Origin: Agarilytica sp033852175
GTDB lineage: Bacteria; Pseudomonadota; Gammaproteobacteria; Pseudomonadales; Cellvibrionaceae
Assembly (NCBI GenBank): GCA_033852175.1
Contig: JAWSUY010000015.1
Coordinates: forward strand, 1 to 64,000
Direction: 5' to 3'
DNA length: 64,000 bases
Shown: piece by piece, positions 51,801 to 59,267 of the stretch
Position numbering within the stretch: position 1 is the first letter of the stretch
Layout of the letters: each line of letters starts with the position of its first letter
Program-made: the position numbers and the translations under genes
The notes under the pieces: generated by a model
Told to the model about the DNA's origin: nothing
Databases searched by the model: none
What the model saw: the letters and a program-made list of their open reading frames with translations, nothing else

Positions 51801-52398
51801 ACAACGCTTGGCAAGCCAAATGCGTCGCTACACAAGAAGTCGAACAAGCGGTTTGAACGTTAACTGCCGGACCTTTTAAATCAAAACTGTACGAAACGCG
51901 TGTGGTTAAAAAATCTTTATCGTTACCCGTATGTCGTAGTAAAAACATGCCCACCGAATCGACCAATTCTTTATTGGTCATAATATTTTGAGCAAGATAC
52001 GCGGCCATGCCTGAACCGCCATAAACGCCAACTGCACCATCAAACTTTGAAGGCGGATGACCTGAGCGCTCTAAGGCTTCCCAACAACATTCATAAAACT
52101 GGCGATGCTGAGGATCGAGGATACCGGCCTCTTTAGGACTGAAACCAAAAAAATCAGGATCGAAATAATCAAAGTTATCAAGGTGAGCGCCCGCTTTTAC
52201 ATAATGCGGATTTTTCAAAAGGTCAGGCGTAACACCCGCCTCCGCCATTTGCTCATCGGTATAATATTTTACCGACTCAATTCCATTTTCTAAATTATGC
52301 CAAAATTCTTCTGGATTTTTTGCCCCAGGGACACGGTTTGCCATCCCTACAATTGCAATTCCGTAGCCACCAAAATCATCAGTATCTGAATTAGCCAT
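45889..52398 (-). CDS. Type I polyketide synthase, KS-AT-KR-DH-ACP-TE
   Basis: 2169 aa, one extension module with release. KS ~10-440 (Cys185 in VQTACSTS, His321 in HGTGTPVGD, His361 in KTNIGHL). AT ~535-840 (Ser634 in GHSMGE, His733 in AAHSWLLD). KR-linked structural region ~900-1150; KR ~1170-1370 (NADPH site ITGGLGGIG, catalytic S...Y...N in FSSTSTV.../DYVAANAFLN). DH ~1410-1690 (His1430, Asp1602 in HPALLD). ACP ~1795-1865 (Ser1829 in DLGGHSL), TE ~1900-2160 (Ser1978 in GGFSGGG, His in GNHDSM). The KR-before-DH order is unusual. There is no ER, so an enoyl product is expected. It is downstream of the NRPS (210 bp). Confidence 0.93.
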   Translation of the reverse strand: MANSDTDDFGGYGIAIVGMANRVPGAKNPEEFWHNLENGIESVKYYTDEQMAEAGVTPDLLKNPHYVKAGAHLDNFDYFDPDFFGFSPKEAGILDPQHRQFYECCWEALERSGHPPSKFDGAVGVYGGSGMAAYLAQNIMTNKELVDSVGMFLLRHTGNDKDFLTTRVSYSFDLKGPAVNVQTACSTSCVATHLACQALLSEECDMALAGGSTIDLPHDRGYLYKEGEILSPDGHCRAFDHRSKGTIFGSGTGVIVLRRLEDAIADGDHIHAVIIGSAINNDGSSKVGYLAPSVEGQAEAITEAMEIADIDADSIAYVECHGTGTPVGDPIEVAALAAAFNETTERKGFCGLGSVKTNIGHLDTAAGVASLIKTSLALENKKIPPSLNYEAPNPTIDFARSPFYVNDKLKEWKAGDEPRRAAVNSLGVGGTNAFIILEEPPEKKAPGLYGRSNHLISFSAKSRKSLDGYGEKFAQFLKDNPDINMADAAYTLFEGREDFEHRRVMAVKDREEAISVIENNDQRRVYTHSSDGDEKSVVFMFPGGGAQYADMGKGLYESEAVFKKHMDEGFAYLKEKTGSDYKKLLFVDEQDLDAVKKELNKPSVQLPLIFMTEFALAKQWMSIGVEPKAMIGHSMGENAAACLAGVFSFTDALGLVLLRGQLMDEVPAGGMLSVQLPAEELKQHLHDKLALAAINSPMLSVASGTKDDLAALSEKLTALDIDNKAIRIDIAAHSWLLDGILQRFRDYLLSIKLNKPNIDFISNYTGTWIKPEEATDAEYWVNHLRNTVKFADGINVLLEEEGRIFLEVGPGNTLGSLTRQNPEAPAQRVFSTLRHPKEETPDDSFFYTVWGRMWAVGLDVSAEQIFGDAVRYRIPLPTYAFNHNQYFIAPGKPARDEGQVFAAIEKLENLDEWYRKPVWVQQGVLAKPNAQQNWLVFLDDSGIGQELVSKLRSDGHTVVTVEEGDAYYQVSQERYKLSPELGLEAYSTLVKDLVASGHFPDRLLHLWLLTQEESFRPGSSFLHRNQEHGFYSLFFFARAMADEGLVDRKLDMLVYANGMMQVDDEEVPYAEKSTVLGPCKIIPREFPDVTVACFDVDLPLAQESSGFFSKKPSKNEGASLPSNLLNLMNTELYAPVKSGLYAYRNKIRSQRQYDRADVSAPVIKDRIRKQGVYLITGGLGGIGYVMAQELAKQHQAKLVLINRTPLPDRSEWADWLVKHDHDDKISVGIGKVRQLEELGANVMVLSADVTDSDGMKEIVAEVEANYGEINGVIHGAGTINDGLIQMKNQGDIEEVFAPKVYGTLVLDEIFTGKNLDFFVLFSSTSTVISPVGQIDYVAANAFLNSYAQHRNKNQSGYTVAVNWGVWNEVGMAAASASQMGYGGSKTPKEEISDARYPLFDKHIQSSANGRDVHYLTAHLNSKQQWILDEHRTKKDQALLPGTGYIELARAGLSECGENGSFELKELIFLKALYVAENTTLTARVKLTQTVEGYDFAIQSQATDADGSAGWQTHAEARIIIGAEADERQDIYEVMGRLGLENTTEIGVVAQRTLQEAHLNFGSRWHVLRDAKYGEQESAARLALDAKYEGDLTDYKIHPALLDIATGYAMELIKGYAKNGTAENLWVPVSYGSFKYYKPFTQQIYSWVRNAKDNKAEDDFASFDVSMFDWKGSLLAEVSKLTIRKMEGVVDFSVADKNITLEKDSSSESKGDAEFRSLSPAEMAFQHNLSQGILPAEGTEALFDVIQKSHDTEVIISSLELESLIKEVDASAAAMHKEDDDTKFARPELDNDYVEPRDDIEKTLVGFWEDLLGVDQVGIEDSFFDLGGHSLVAVRLFAKIQQTYDVDYPISILFEAPTIGACADLLREVVGDAGLSSDDSSEEKDTSRKARYTHLVPMHSTKSTQLTPFFLVAGMFGNVLNLRHLAQLIGNERPFYGLQARGLYGDHDPHATFEEMAVDYIKEIKTVQPEGPYIIGGFSGGGITAYEMARQLKEAGEEVAEVILLDTPLPYHDPLSSVDRMSIHWQRIQSKGLAYFSEWAKNRYQWELKKFRKRFQDVDESGETPAEFKSGVMEVAFYKALGAYTIQSSDVNVKLFRPKLPIKYRLSGGRVTNEDRELIYQDNGWPRYVDNFNVQEVPGNHDSMVLEPNVRVLASKMRDCIDNADPKTKP

Positions 52399-52436
52399 TA
52401 TCTCTCGTTCTATTTTTTAGTTCGTTTATATACAGG

Positions 52437-52467
52437 AAAACCCCTGATCAATAATCAGAGGTTTTTT
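52437..52467. terminator. Hairpin between NRPS and PKS genes
   Basis: AAAACCCCTGAT (52437-52448) and ATCAGAGGTTTT (52454-52465) pair over 12 bases with one mismatch and a 5-base loop. The T-run is better on the plus strand, but it could attenuate PKS transcription on the minus strand. Confidence 0.5.
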
Positions 52468-52607
52468 AATTCGATTTTAAAGCTCTAAAGAGCCCATAAA
52501 ATCTGTTCATACTTATTTTTATATCGTACTAGCAGCGAGTCATCACGCTCAAATTATCTAGGCTGAAGAGTCAGCCTAAACAAGCTACAACATACTTAAC
52601 TTATAAC

Positions 52608-55600
52608 TTATTTTCGTCCTCGCTTGCGCAAGCCCATCCGCTCTCTCCGTCGAGAAGCCCTATCACTACTTTTCTTCAACGACTCATTCTTCTGATCCGA
52701 ATTCAAAAACTCCGTCAAAGAACCAATTGTTGGGAACCGATATAAATCTGTCAGTGAGATTGGTTTATCAATTTGTTGCTTCAGCAATTGATGCACACGC
52801 ACAATCAATAGTGAATGTCCGCCTAAGTCAAAGAAATTGTCTTTAATACCGACTTTCTCTAACTGTAATGTTTCTTGCCAGATATTGACAATTGTCTGCT
52901 GAAGTTCATCAGATGGCGCTTCATAGACTGCAACAGTGCCTTGCCCACCGCCCTGCGTTGCAGGTAATTGTTTGCGATCTAATTTACCATTAGGCGTTAA
53001 TGGCATTGCATCGAGAACAACAACATCGTTCGGCACCATATATTCAGGTAAATCTTTGCGAAGATGGTCCCGAATATCATTCGAGTCCGGTGCTACGCCT
53101 GTCGGAACAAGGTAAGCAACAAGACGCTGGTCTCCTGGAGTATCTTCTCGAAGCAACAACACGCATTCACGAACAGATTCGTGCTCACCAAGTTTCGCTT
53201 CTATTTCACCTAACTCTATTCGATAGCCACGAATTTTCACTTGGTGATCAACACGCCCTAAGAACTCTATTACACCATCGTCACGGTACTTGGCTAAATC
53301 TCCCGTCCAATACATTTGCTCGCCCGTTTTAAAAGGGTTTGCCATAAAACGTTCTTCCGTTAGATCTGGACGATTTAAATAGCCGCGTACAACGCCTTGA
53401 CCACCAATAAACAAATCACCGGGAACACCCGTCGGTACAGGCTGTCGATTCTCATCGAGAATATAGATATCGGTATTCGCGATGGGTAAACCAATCGGTA
53501 TATTTGAAGTATCCTCAACGTCTTGCGTTGTAGACCAAATTGTCGTTTCCGTTGGGCCGTACATATTTGTCAAACGCCCAGGTATTATATCTTTTAGGTC
53601 TTTTGCTAGCGCATTAGGAAAAGCTTCGCCACCCACCATCATATGCTTGAGTTTAGCCATTTGTATTTTGGCATCATCGTCAAAGCACAACATCCTAGCC
53701 ATTGAAGGCGTACATTGAAAATGCGTTACTTCGTGACGCTCCATTTGAGCAGCAATAGTTTGGTCCAATTCTATAGCGCCATTTTCCGCTGCTAAAGCGG
53801 CTTCATTAGCCAAGTCACGAACCTCTTTTAGAAGAGGCAGGCTATCCATAACGGCATCGGTATCAACACCAAAATCTAACAGGCAACCGATCTCATCAAT
53901 ATCAGCGGCCTTACAACGGTCGATCATCTTCAAACAGGTTTCAGGCGTTCCGAATAAACCACTTGTTTCAAAATATCGATCAAAAGCAAAATTAAGAATC
54001 GTATCGACTTCCTCAGGGGATAAGCTTTTAATATCAATATCTTCAGGTTTAGACTCTGCGCCACCGGGACGTTTAAATGCTGGAAAAGACCAAGCAAAAT
54101 CTATCACCAATTTAATAGCCGCAGCCAAATAATCTTTCATCGGCTGACGAACGATCTCACGCACTTCGTCATTACACTCACCAACAAAGGTGTGAAGCAT
54201 GAGCGTGACGTTTCCGGTAGCGGGGTCATAACCGGCATCTTTTCGTGCTTTACGATAAATACGAATTTTTTCAGTAACTTCTTCTATACCCTGGCCTAAC
54301 AAGTGCGTCAGGATATTCATACCCTTTTCACCCGCCATTCGATAAGACTCAGGGTTACCTGCAGTAGTAAACCAAACGGGCAACTCCTTTTGTACTGGGC
54401 GAGGTAAGGTTTCTGTTTCAACCATTTCGCCCATGGGGTTTTCGAACGCAACCTTTTCACCGCGCCATAACTTTTTAACAATATCGATCTGATCAAGCAT
54501 CACTTGTTTATTGTTTTTATGGTTTTGCGGCATGATAACAAAATCATTGGGTTGCCAACCTGCAGCGAAAGATAAGCCGACTCGACCATCACTCAAATTG
54601 TCAATCACAGACCAATCTTCCGCAATACGCACAGGATGGTGAAGCGGAGAAACTAAACTACCGGAGCGAATGCTCAACTTTTCGGTAATTGTAGCTAACG
54701 CCGCACTAGTCACAGAAGGGTTAGGATAAGGCCCGCCAAATGCACTAAAGTGTCGTTCTGGCGTCCAGACCGAATTAAAGCCATTTTGATCGAAATATTT
54801 CGCACCTTCGATAAGTAAACGATATTTTGCGCTGCCTGCCGCATCGTCGTTACCCCACATAAACAACCCAAAATCCATCGAGCGGCGCTGAACTTTTTTA
54901 GATACACCACCATTTTCGCCGCTGCGATCTTCGCGGTAGACAATGACTTTGAAACCGCGCGTTAAGGTCCAAAATAATTCTAGTACAGAAATGTCAAAAC
55001 TGAGACTCGTCACTGCTAACCAAGTGCCAGCGGTTTCATTTTCAACACGGTCATCCATACCAACAAAAAAGTTGGTCGCATTACGGTGTTCAACCATAAC
55101 CCCTTTGGGGTTACCGGTAGAGCCGGATGTATAAATAACATATGCCAAACAAGCCGATGTCATTTCAACTGCAGGATTAGCAACATCATCTGAAGAATAT
55201 TCAATGCTATCGACACAAATTACTTCGGCATTATTTTCAGGAAGATCTGCTTTAATGTCCTCTTGGGTGATCACTAACTTCATGCCAGCATCTTTTACCA
55301 TGTAGGCAATTCGGTCAGCCGGAAATGCTGGGTCTAGAGGCACATATGCTGCACCAGCTTTGTGTACACCTATGGTTGAGACCATTAAATCGATAGAGCG
55401 ATTGACGTTGACGCCAACCATATCATCAGCCCCCACGCCTTTATCAATCAGAACTTTTGCTAATCGGTTCGCTTTGTTATTGAGTTCAGCATAAGTAACA
55501 GCTTCATCTTCGAACACGAGTGCCGTAGCATTGGGATGCTCTTCAACGCGTTTTTCAAATTGGTGGTGAATACAATCGTTATTGTCATAATCAACAGAGG

Positions 55601-57287
55601 TTGCGTTCCAGTCTTCTAATATTTTTTTCTTAGCTTCTTGGCTTAACAATTCTAATTCGCCAGCAGGCCGATCGGCTCCCGCGACGATGTGATTAAGAAT
55701 GGATTCAAACTGACTTACAAATTTTGATGCACGATCATCTTTTAAGCGTGTTGCATCGAAATAAATCGCTGCGCTATTTCCGTCTTCAGAAACAGATAAA
55801 CTTAATGTTGTACCAACAACCGCAGAATCGTTCCCAATAGATACGCCGATAGGCAGGGCCGTACCACTAACTAATTCAGGGATAGCCGCTAGCGAAGGCG
55901 TACGACCTATAATATCTTTTGCCCATGAACCCCGCTCGCTGGCTACACCAATTTGAGCAGAGGCATCTTGAACAATCTTCGAAGCTGTATCTTTTAATTC
56001 AAAACCCAAATGTAAAACTGACGTTGCATTGTAAACTCCCGATACCGCATTAGCCGCTTGAGCAACTGCACTGCAGGAAAAAGCCAAATCAAACTCATGC
56101 TTGCGGCTCAAACGGCCCAGCAATACCGCAAAAGAACCAACTAAGGTATTCGCCGTATCAACGTTCGATATAGCACCTGCTAAGCCCGGAGGTAGACTTA
56201 CTTCTGCTTTCGAATAATCAGCGGCATTACTTAATGCAGGCGTTTCATTTTGGCTGTAAGGTAATTCAATCGGGTCGAGATAAGCTAAGTGCTTAGCCCA
56301 ATACTCATCACTGCGCGCTAATTGTTTGCTCAACGGCGCTATCGATTCTACTTCAGTAGCGTCGACATCAACGAAACATTCACCAACCGCAAGCCCCAAC
56401 TGAGTTTGTAATTCACCAGGTGAAATTCCCTTCCCGTTTAGGTCTTTGAATTTCTTAATTGAAAGTAAACCGTCTGCAGTCGCAACATCAATTTGCCCTT
56501 CTTCCATCTCAACGATTTGCCCAACAGGAACATCCGCCTCAACTTCTCGAGCAACAGCCGATTGAACGGCAAAAATTTGATTTTTAATTCGGACCTTCGG
56601 CATAACCAAAAGATTCGGATAGTCACCAAAATCTAAAGCTCGAATAAGCGACTCTAACTCTGCTGCCGGTTTGCTCCATTGCAACAAACCATCGGCAACT
56701 GGACGATCAAATTTCCCAAAGTATGAACGCTTACTTAAATCTTGTGAAACTGGAGTCGTAGAGCCATTCAGCAACTCATCAACCAAAATAGGGAAGCTGT
56801 CTAATGCAGCTGCAAAACATTTGGTATTGATAGAAAGAGACGTTTCATCGGGCGCAATATCAAACATTGCCTGCTTTAAAATATCACCTTCATCCACACC
56901 CGGCGTAATTTGATGCCAGGTGATGCCGTATTGCTCTTCGTTATTCATCAACGCCCATGCTGGCGTATTCAAACCCGCATATGCCGGTAACGGCCCATCA
57001 TGAAAATTAATCGCACCTTTCTGGGCCAATGCTAATACGTCATCTTTAATAATCGAAAGATGGGTAATGCTGAATAAATAGTCGAATACTTTTCCTTGTA
57101 ATTCGTCACCATAACCTTGTTTGTGTGCAATCACCGGTAACGACTTACTATGCGCCCACTGACTGATCCGTGGTGCGGCGGTAATTACGCCTTTAATTTC
57201 ATGGCCCTTCGATAGCAACGTTTCTCCACACTCGATTAAAAGTGTGTCGCCACCAATTAAATAACAACTAAAAGTATCACTGCTCAT
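52608..57287 (-). CDS. NRPS: formyltransferase / partial C / A with embedded luciferase-like monooxygenase / PCP
   Basis: 1559 aa. FT ~1-245 (Asn94, His96 in NFHDGPLP; Asp132 in GVDEGDIL). ~325-545 resembles only the C-terminal half of a condensation domain; no HHxxxDG. The A domain is split: N part ~570-785 (A3 YTSGSTGNPKGV, A4 FDISVLELFW), then a luciferase-like flavin monooxygenase ~800-1165 (MDFGLFMWGND, WTPERHFSAFGGPYPNP, SPLHHPVRIAEDWSVIDN), then A resumes (HFQCTPSM; A5 NMYGPTETTIW; A10 NGKLDRKQL, Lys1435). PCP ~1460-1530 (Ser1492 in DLGGHSL). Pocket residues read D-I-L-Q-M-G-M-I-W-K, near the glycine code. The C terminus is a basic tail (RASRRRERMGLRKRGRK) that may dock to the PKS. This layout matches the known NRPS family carrying a MupA/Atu3671-type monooxygenase. 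Confidence 0.92.
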   Translation of the reverse strand: MSSDTFSCYLIGGDTLLIECGETLLSKGHEIKGVITAAPRISQWAHSKSLPVIAHKQGYGDELQGKVFDYLFSITHLSIIKDDVLALAQKGAINFHDGPLPAYAGLNTPAWALMNNEEQYGITWHQITPGVDEGDILKQAMFDIAPDETSLSINTKCFAAALDSFPILVDELLNGSTTPVSQDLSKRSYFGKFDRPVADGLLQWSKPAAELESLIRALDFGDYPNLLVMPKVRIKNQIFAVQSAVAREVEADVPVGQIVEMEEGQIDVATADGLLSIKKFKDLNGKGISPGELQTQLGLAVGECFVDVDATEVESIAPLSKQLARSDEYWAKHLAYLDPIELPYSQNETPALSNAADYSKAEVSLPPGLAGAISNVDTANTLVGSFAVLLGRLSRKHEFDLAFSCSAVAQAANAVSGVYNATSVLHLGFELKDTASKIVQDASAQIGVASERGSWAKDIIGRTPSLAAIPELVSGTALPIGVSIGNDSAVVGTTLSLSVSEDGNSAAIYFDATRLKDDRASKFVSQFESILNHIVAGADRPAGELELLSQEAKKKILEDWNATSVDYDNNDCIHHQFEKRVEEHPNATALVFEDEAVTYAELNNKANRLAKVLIDKGVGADDMVGVNVNRSIDLMVSTIGVHKAGAAYVPLDPAFPADRIAYMVKDAGMKLVITQEDIKADLPENNAEVICVDSIEYSSDDVANPAVEMTSACLAYVIYTSGSTGNPKGVMVEHRNATNFFVGMDDRVENETAGTWLAVTSLSFDISVLELFWTLTRGFKVIVYREDRSGENGGVSKKVQRRSMDFGLFMWGNDDAAGSAKYRLLIEGAKYFDQNGFNSVWTPERHFSAFGGPYPNPSVTSAALATITEKLSIRSGSLVSPLHHPVRIAEDWSVIDNLSDGRVGLSFAAGWQPNDFVIMPQNHKNNKQVMLDQIDIVKKLWRGEKVAFENPMGEMVETETLPRPVQKELPVWFTTAGNPESYRMAGEKGMNILTHLLGQGIEEVTEKIRIYRKARKDAGYDPATGNVTLMLHTFVGECNDEVREIVRQPMKDYLAAAIKLVIDFAWSFPAFKRPGGAESKPEDIDIKSLSPEEVDTILNFAFDRYFETSGLFGTPETCLKMIDRCKAADIDEIGCLLDFGVDTDAVMDSLPLLKEVRDLANEAALAAENGAIELDQTIAAQMERHEVTHFQCTPSMARMLCFDDDAKIQMAKLKHMMVGGEAFPNALAKDLKDIIPGRLTNMYGPTETTIWSTTQDVEDTSNIPIGLPIANTDIYILDENRQPVPTGVPGDLFIGGQGVVRGYLNRPDLTEERFMANPFKTGEQMYWTGDLAKYRDDGVIEFLGRVDHQVKIRGYRIELGEIEAKLGEHESVRECVLLLREDTPGDQRLVAYLVPTGVAPDSNDIRDHLRKDLPEYMVPNDVVVLDAMPLTPNGKLDRKQLPATQGGGQGTVAVYEAPSDELQQTIVNIWQETLQLEKVGIKDNFFDLGGHSLLIVRVHQLLKQQIDKPISLTDLYRFPTIGSLTEFLNSDQKNESLKKSSDRASRRRERMGLRKRGRK

Positions 57288-57479
57288 TCAAAAGCTCCAA
57301 GTCTTCAATTGATTTCTAATAGAGAAATCATTTTTAAATTTAAATTCTATACGCTTATGATCTTAAAAAATAAGCCTGCTTATTCTCATGCATCAAACCA
57401 TTAAATGGCCTAGCAACAATCTAACCCCCAAATCAAATCGACTCGAATGTTTTATCAAAAAGATTCTGCGAATATTGAT

Positions 57480-58433
57480 TCAAAACAATTCAGCAATTTT
57501 CCGAGCGCCCATTAACGGGGTCACCTTGCCTTCAATCACTTTACTCTCTAACTCGCCCCTAACCCTTTTATAGTCCGGATGCGCATGCATTTTTCTCTCA
57601 ATCAACTCCATGAATAACTTCTCCATCCATTGCTTATTCTGATTCGCCCGCTTAGATTCAAACTCACCAAGCTCGACGGCCTCTTTCTCATAGTCGCATA
57701 TCATCGACCACACCTTATCGATGCGGATGTTCTCTCGCGCCGAACACGTTTTGACCTGAGGCATCCAAAACCCAGGGTGCGCCACCAAATTCACTGCATT
57801 TTGATAATAACGCTTCGCTTGGCTAGCAGAAGTTTCACCATCACCATCCGCCTTATTAATCACCATAGCGTCAGCCAACTCCATGATGCCCTTCTTAATA
57901 CCCTGTAATTCATCACCTGCATTCGGCTGCATCAGCACAAGAAAGAAATCCACCATGCCAGCCACTTCAAATTCTGACTGACCCACACCGACAGTTTCAA
58001 CCAAAATTACATCAAATCCAGCTGCTTCACACAACATCATCGATTCGCGAGTTTTTTGCGCCACACCACCTAACTGCCCACCAGCGGGTGACGGACGAAT
58101 ATAAGCATTCTCTTCACGAGACAACTCTTCCATTCGAGTCTTATCACCCAAAATACTGCCTCCCGCAACTGGCGAACTGGGGTCAACAGCCAACACCGCA
58201 ACTTTCCTTCCTAAAGATATGAGTAACCGACCAAACGCTTCAATAAAGGTAGACTTACCGACGCCAGGCGTACCGGAAATTCCAATACGTAAGCTTTTAA
58301 CCGAATCGGGCAGAACCGCTTCTAGCATCTCTTGCGCTTGCACACGGTGCTCATCTTTTTGGCTCTCGACCAAGGTGATCGCTTTCGCCAATGCCCGTCG
58401 ATTGCCGCTTCGAAGCTTGTCTAAATCAATCAT
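57480..58433 (-). CDS. meaB: MeaB/ArgK-family GTPase (methylmalonyl-CoA mutase chaperone type)
   Basis: A 317-aa G3E-family GTPase. P-loop RIGISGTPGVGKSTFIEAFG, VLAVDPSSPVAGGSILGDKT, RMEELSREENAYIRPSPAGG, ILVETVGVGQSEFEV, G4 NKADGDG. Relatives protect and load adenosylcobalamin into methylmalonyl-CoA mutase. It is 35 bases downstream of a degenerate B12-binding-domain gene and 190 bases upstream of the NRPS, all on one strand. Confidence 0.94.
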   Translation of the reverse strand: MIDLDKLRSGNRRALAKAITLVESQKDEHRVQAQEMLEAVLPDSVKSLRIGISGTPGVGKSTFIEAFGRLLISLGRKVAVLAVDPSSPVAGGSILGDKTRMEELSREENAYIRPSPAGGQLGGVAQKTRESMMLCEAAGFDVILVETVGVGQSEFEVAGMVDFFLVLMQPNAGDELQGIKKGIMELADAMVINKADGDGETSASQAKRYYQNAVNLVAHPGFWMPQVKTCSARENIRIDKVWSMICDYEKEAVELGEFESKRANQNKQWMEKLFMELIERKMHAHPDYKRVRGELESKVIEGKVTPLMGARKIAELF

Positions 58434-58468
58434 TTTCTAGTGTTATCCAAAACTCTTATTTATTGCTG

Positions 58469-59038
58469 CTATCTCGCTAGAAATCGCGAACAATTAACAC
58501 TAACAATAGCCGCTAGTAATTGCTTCGCAGCAAGTAACATTTGCGTGTTAGACCTTAAACTGACGGTGACCCCGGCCAGTTCTAAAGCCTTATGATCGAC
58601 GTCTAAAATATCACCACCCGTAACCACTAGAATATCGTCAGCCTCTTGTGCCTTTAACTCAGTAATCAGCTCAGAAACCCACGACAAAACATTATAATCG
58701 TCGTCGCCAGCCGCTATTTGAATACTCAAGCCAACCGCATGCACATCATTCTCAATAGATTGACGTACGATTTCTTTTGAATCTACAAAACTGTTTCCGA
58801 GATTCGGGGAAAGATCCACATCAAAACCAAGATCAGCGAAGGCCGTTGCCATGATTTTTGCGCCATCACCCTGCACACCTTCATCACGCGCAGCTTCTAT
58901 CCGTATATTTTGCCCTACCGTAACGACCAAGATACGAGGACGTCGGCCATGCTGACTCACAAATTCATCCATCGACGGAAGAATACTAGCGCCTAATTTG
59001 TCGCCGCTTGCAGCCATCTCACCCACCTTATCGACCAC
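58469..59038 (-). CDS. Methylmalonyl-CoA mutase B12-binding-domain-like protein lacking the cobalamin His
   Basis: A 189-aa stand-alone relative of the mutase C-terminal domain: RRPRILVVTVGQ..., KIMATAFADLGFDVDLSP (almost identical to true mutases), and VTGGDILDVDHKALELAGV. In mutases the sequence before GAK is DGHDRGAK, with His bound to cobalt. Here that block reads DEGVQGDGAK after an altered lead-in (NIRIEAAR), so the His ligand is absent. No mutase catalytic subunit is adjacent. It sits with meaB in an apparent operon. It may bind cobalamin weakly or not at all and act as a MeaB partner or regulator. Confidence 0.78.
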   Translation of the reverse strand: MVDKVGEMAASGDKLGASILPSMDEFVSQHGRRPRILVVTVGQNIRIEAARDEGVQGDGAKIMATAFADLGFDVDLSPNLGNSFVDSKEIVRQSIENDVHAVGLSIQIAAGDDDYNVLSWVSELITELKAQEADDILVVTGGDILDVDHKALELAGVTVSLRSNTQMLLAAKQLLAAIVSVNCSRFLAR

Positions 59039-59267
59039 CCTAGAATGCTGAAAATAATGACGTCAAAATTGAGCTGTTCAATGAGGCAAAAGACGTGCCG
59101 AACCATGAATATTGACCTAGGATGAAAATTTGCGTTTATTTAGCAGGCGAGTTGGCTCGGCAAGCCCAAAACAGCGCCCATTTTAGCCCTAAGTGTGCGC
59201 TCTAGCCACGCTATTTAATGGGTAAAAATGTGACCAGTAAAAAAACCTGACATATGTTAGTGAAGGG

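Noticed and set aside
58469..59038. Complete methylmalonyl-CoA mutase small subunit
   Set aside because: The cobalamin His is missing and no large subunit is adjacent, so it is described as a degenerate B12-binding-like protein instead.
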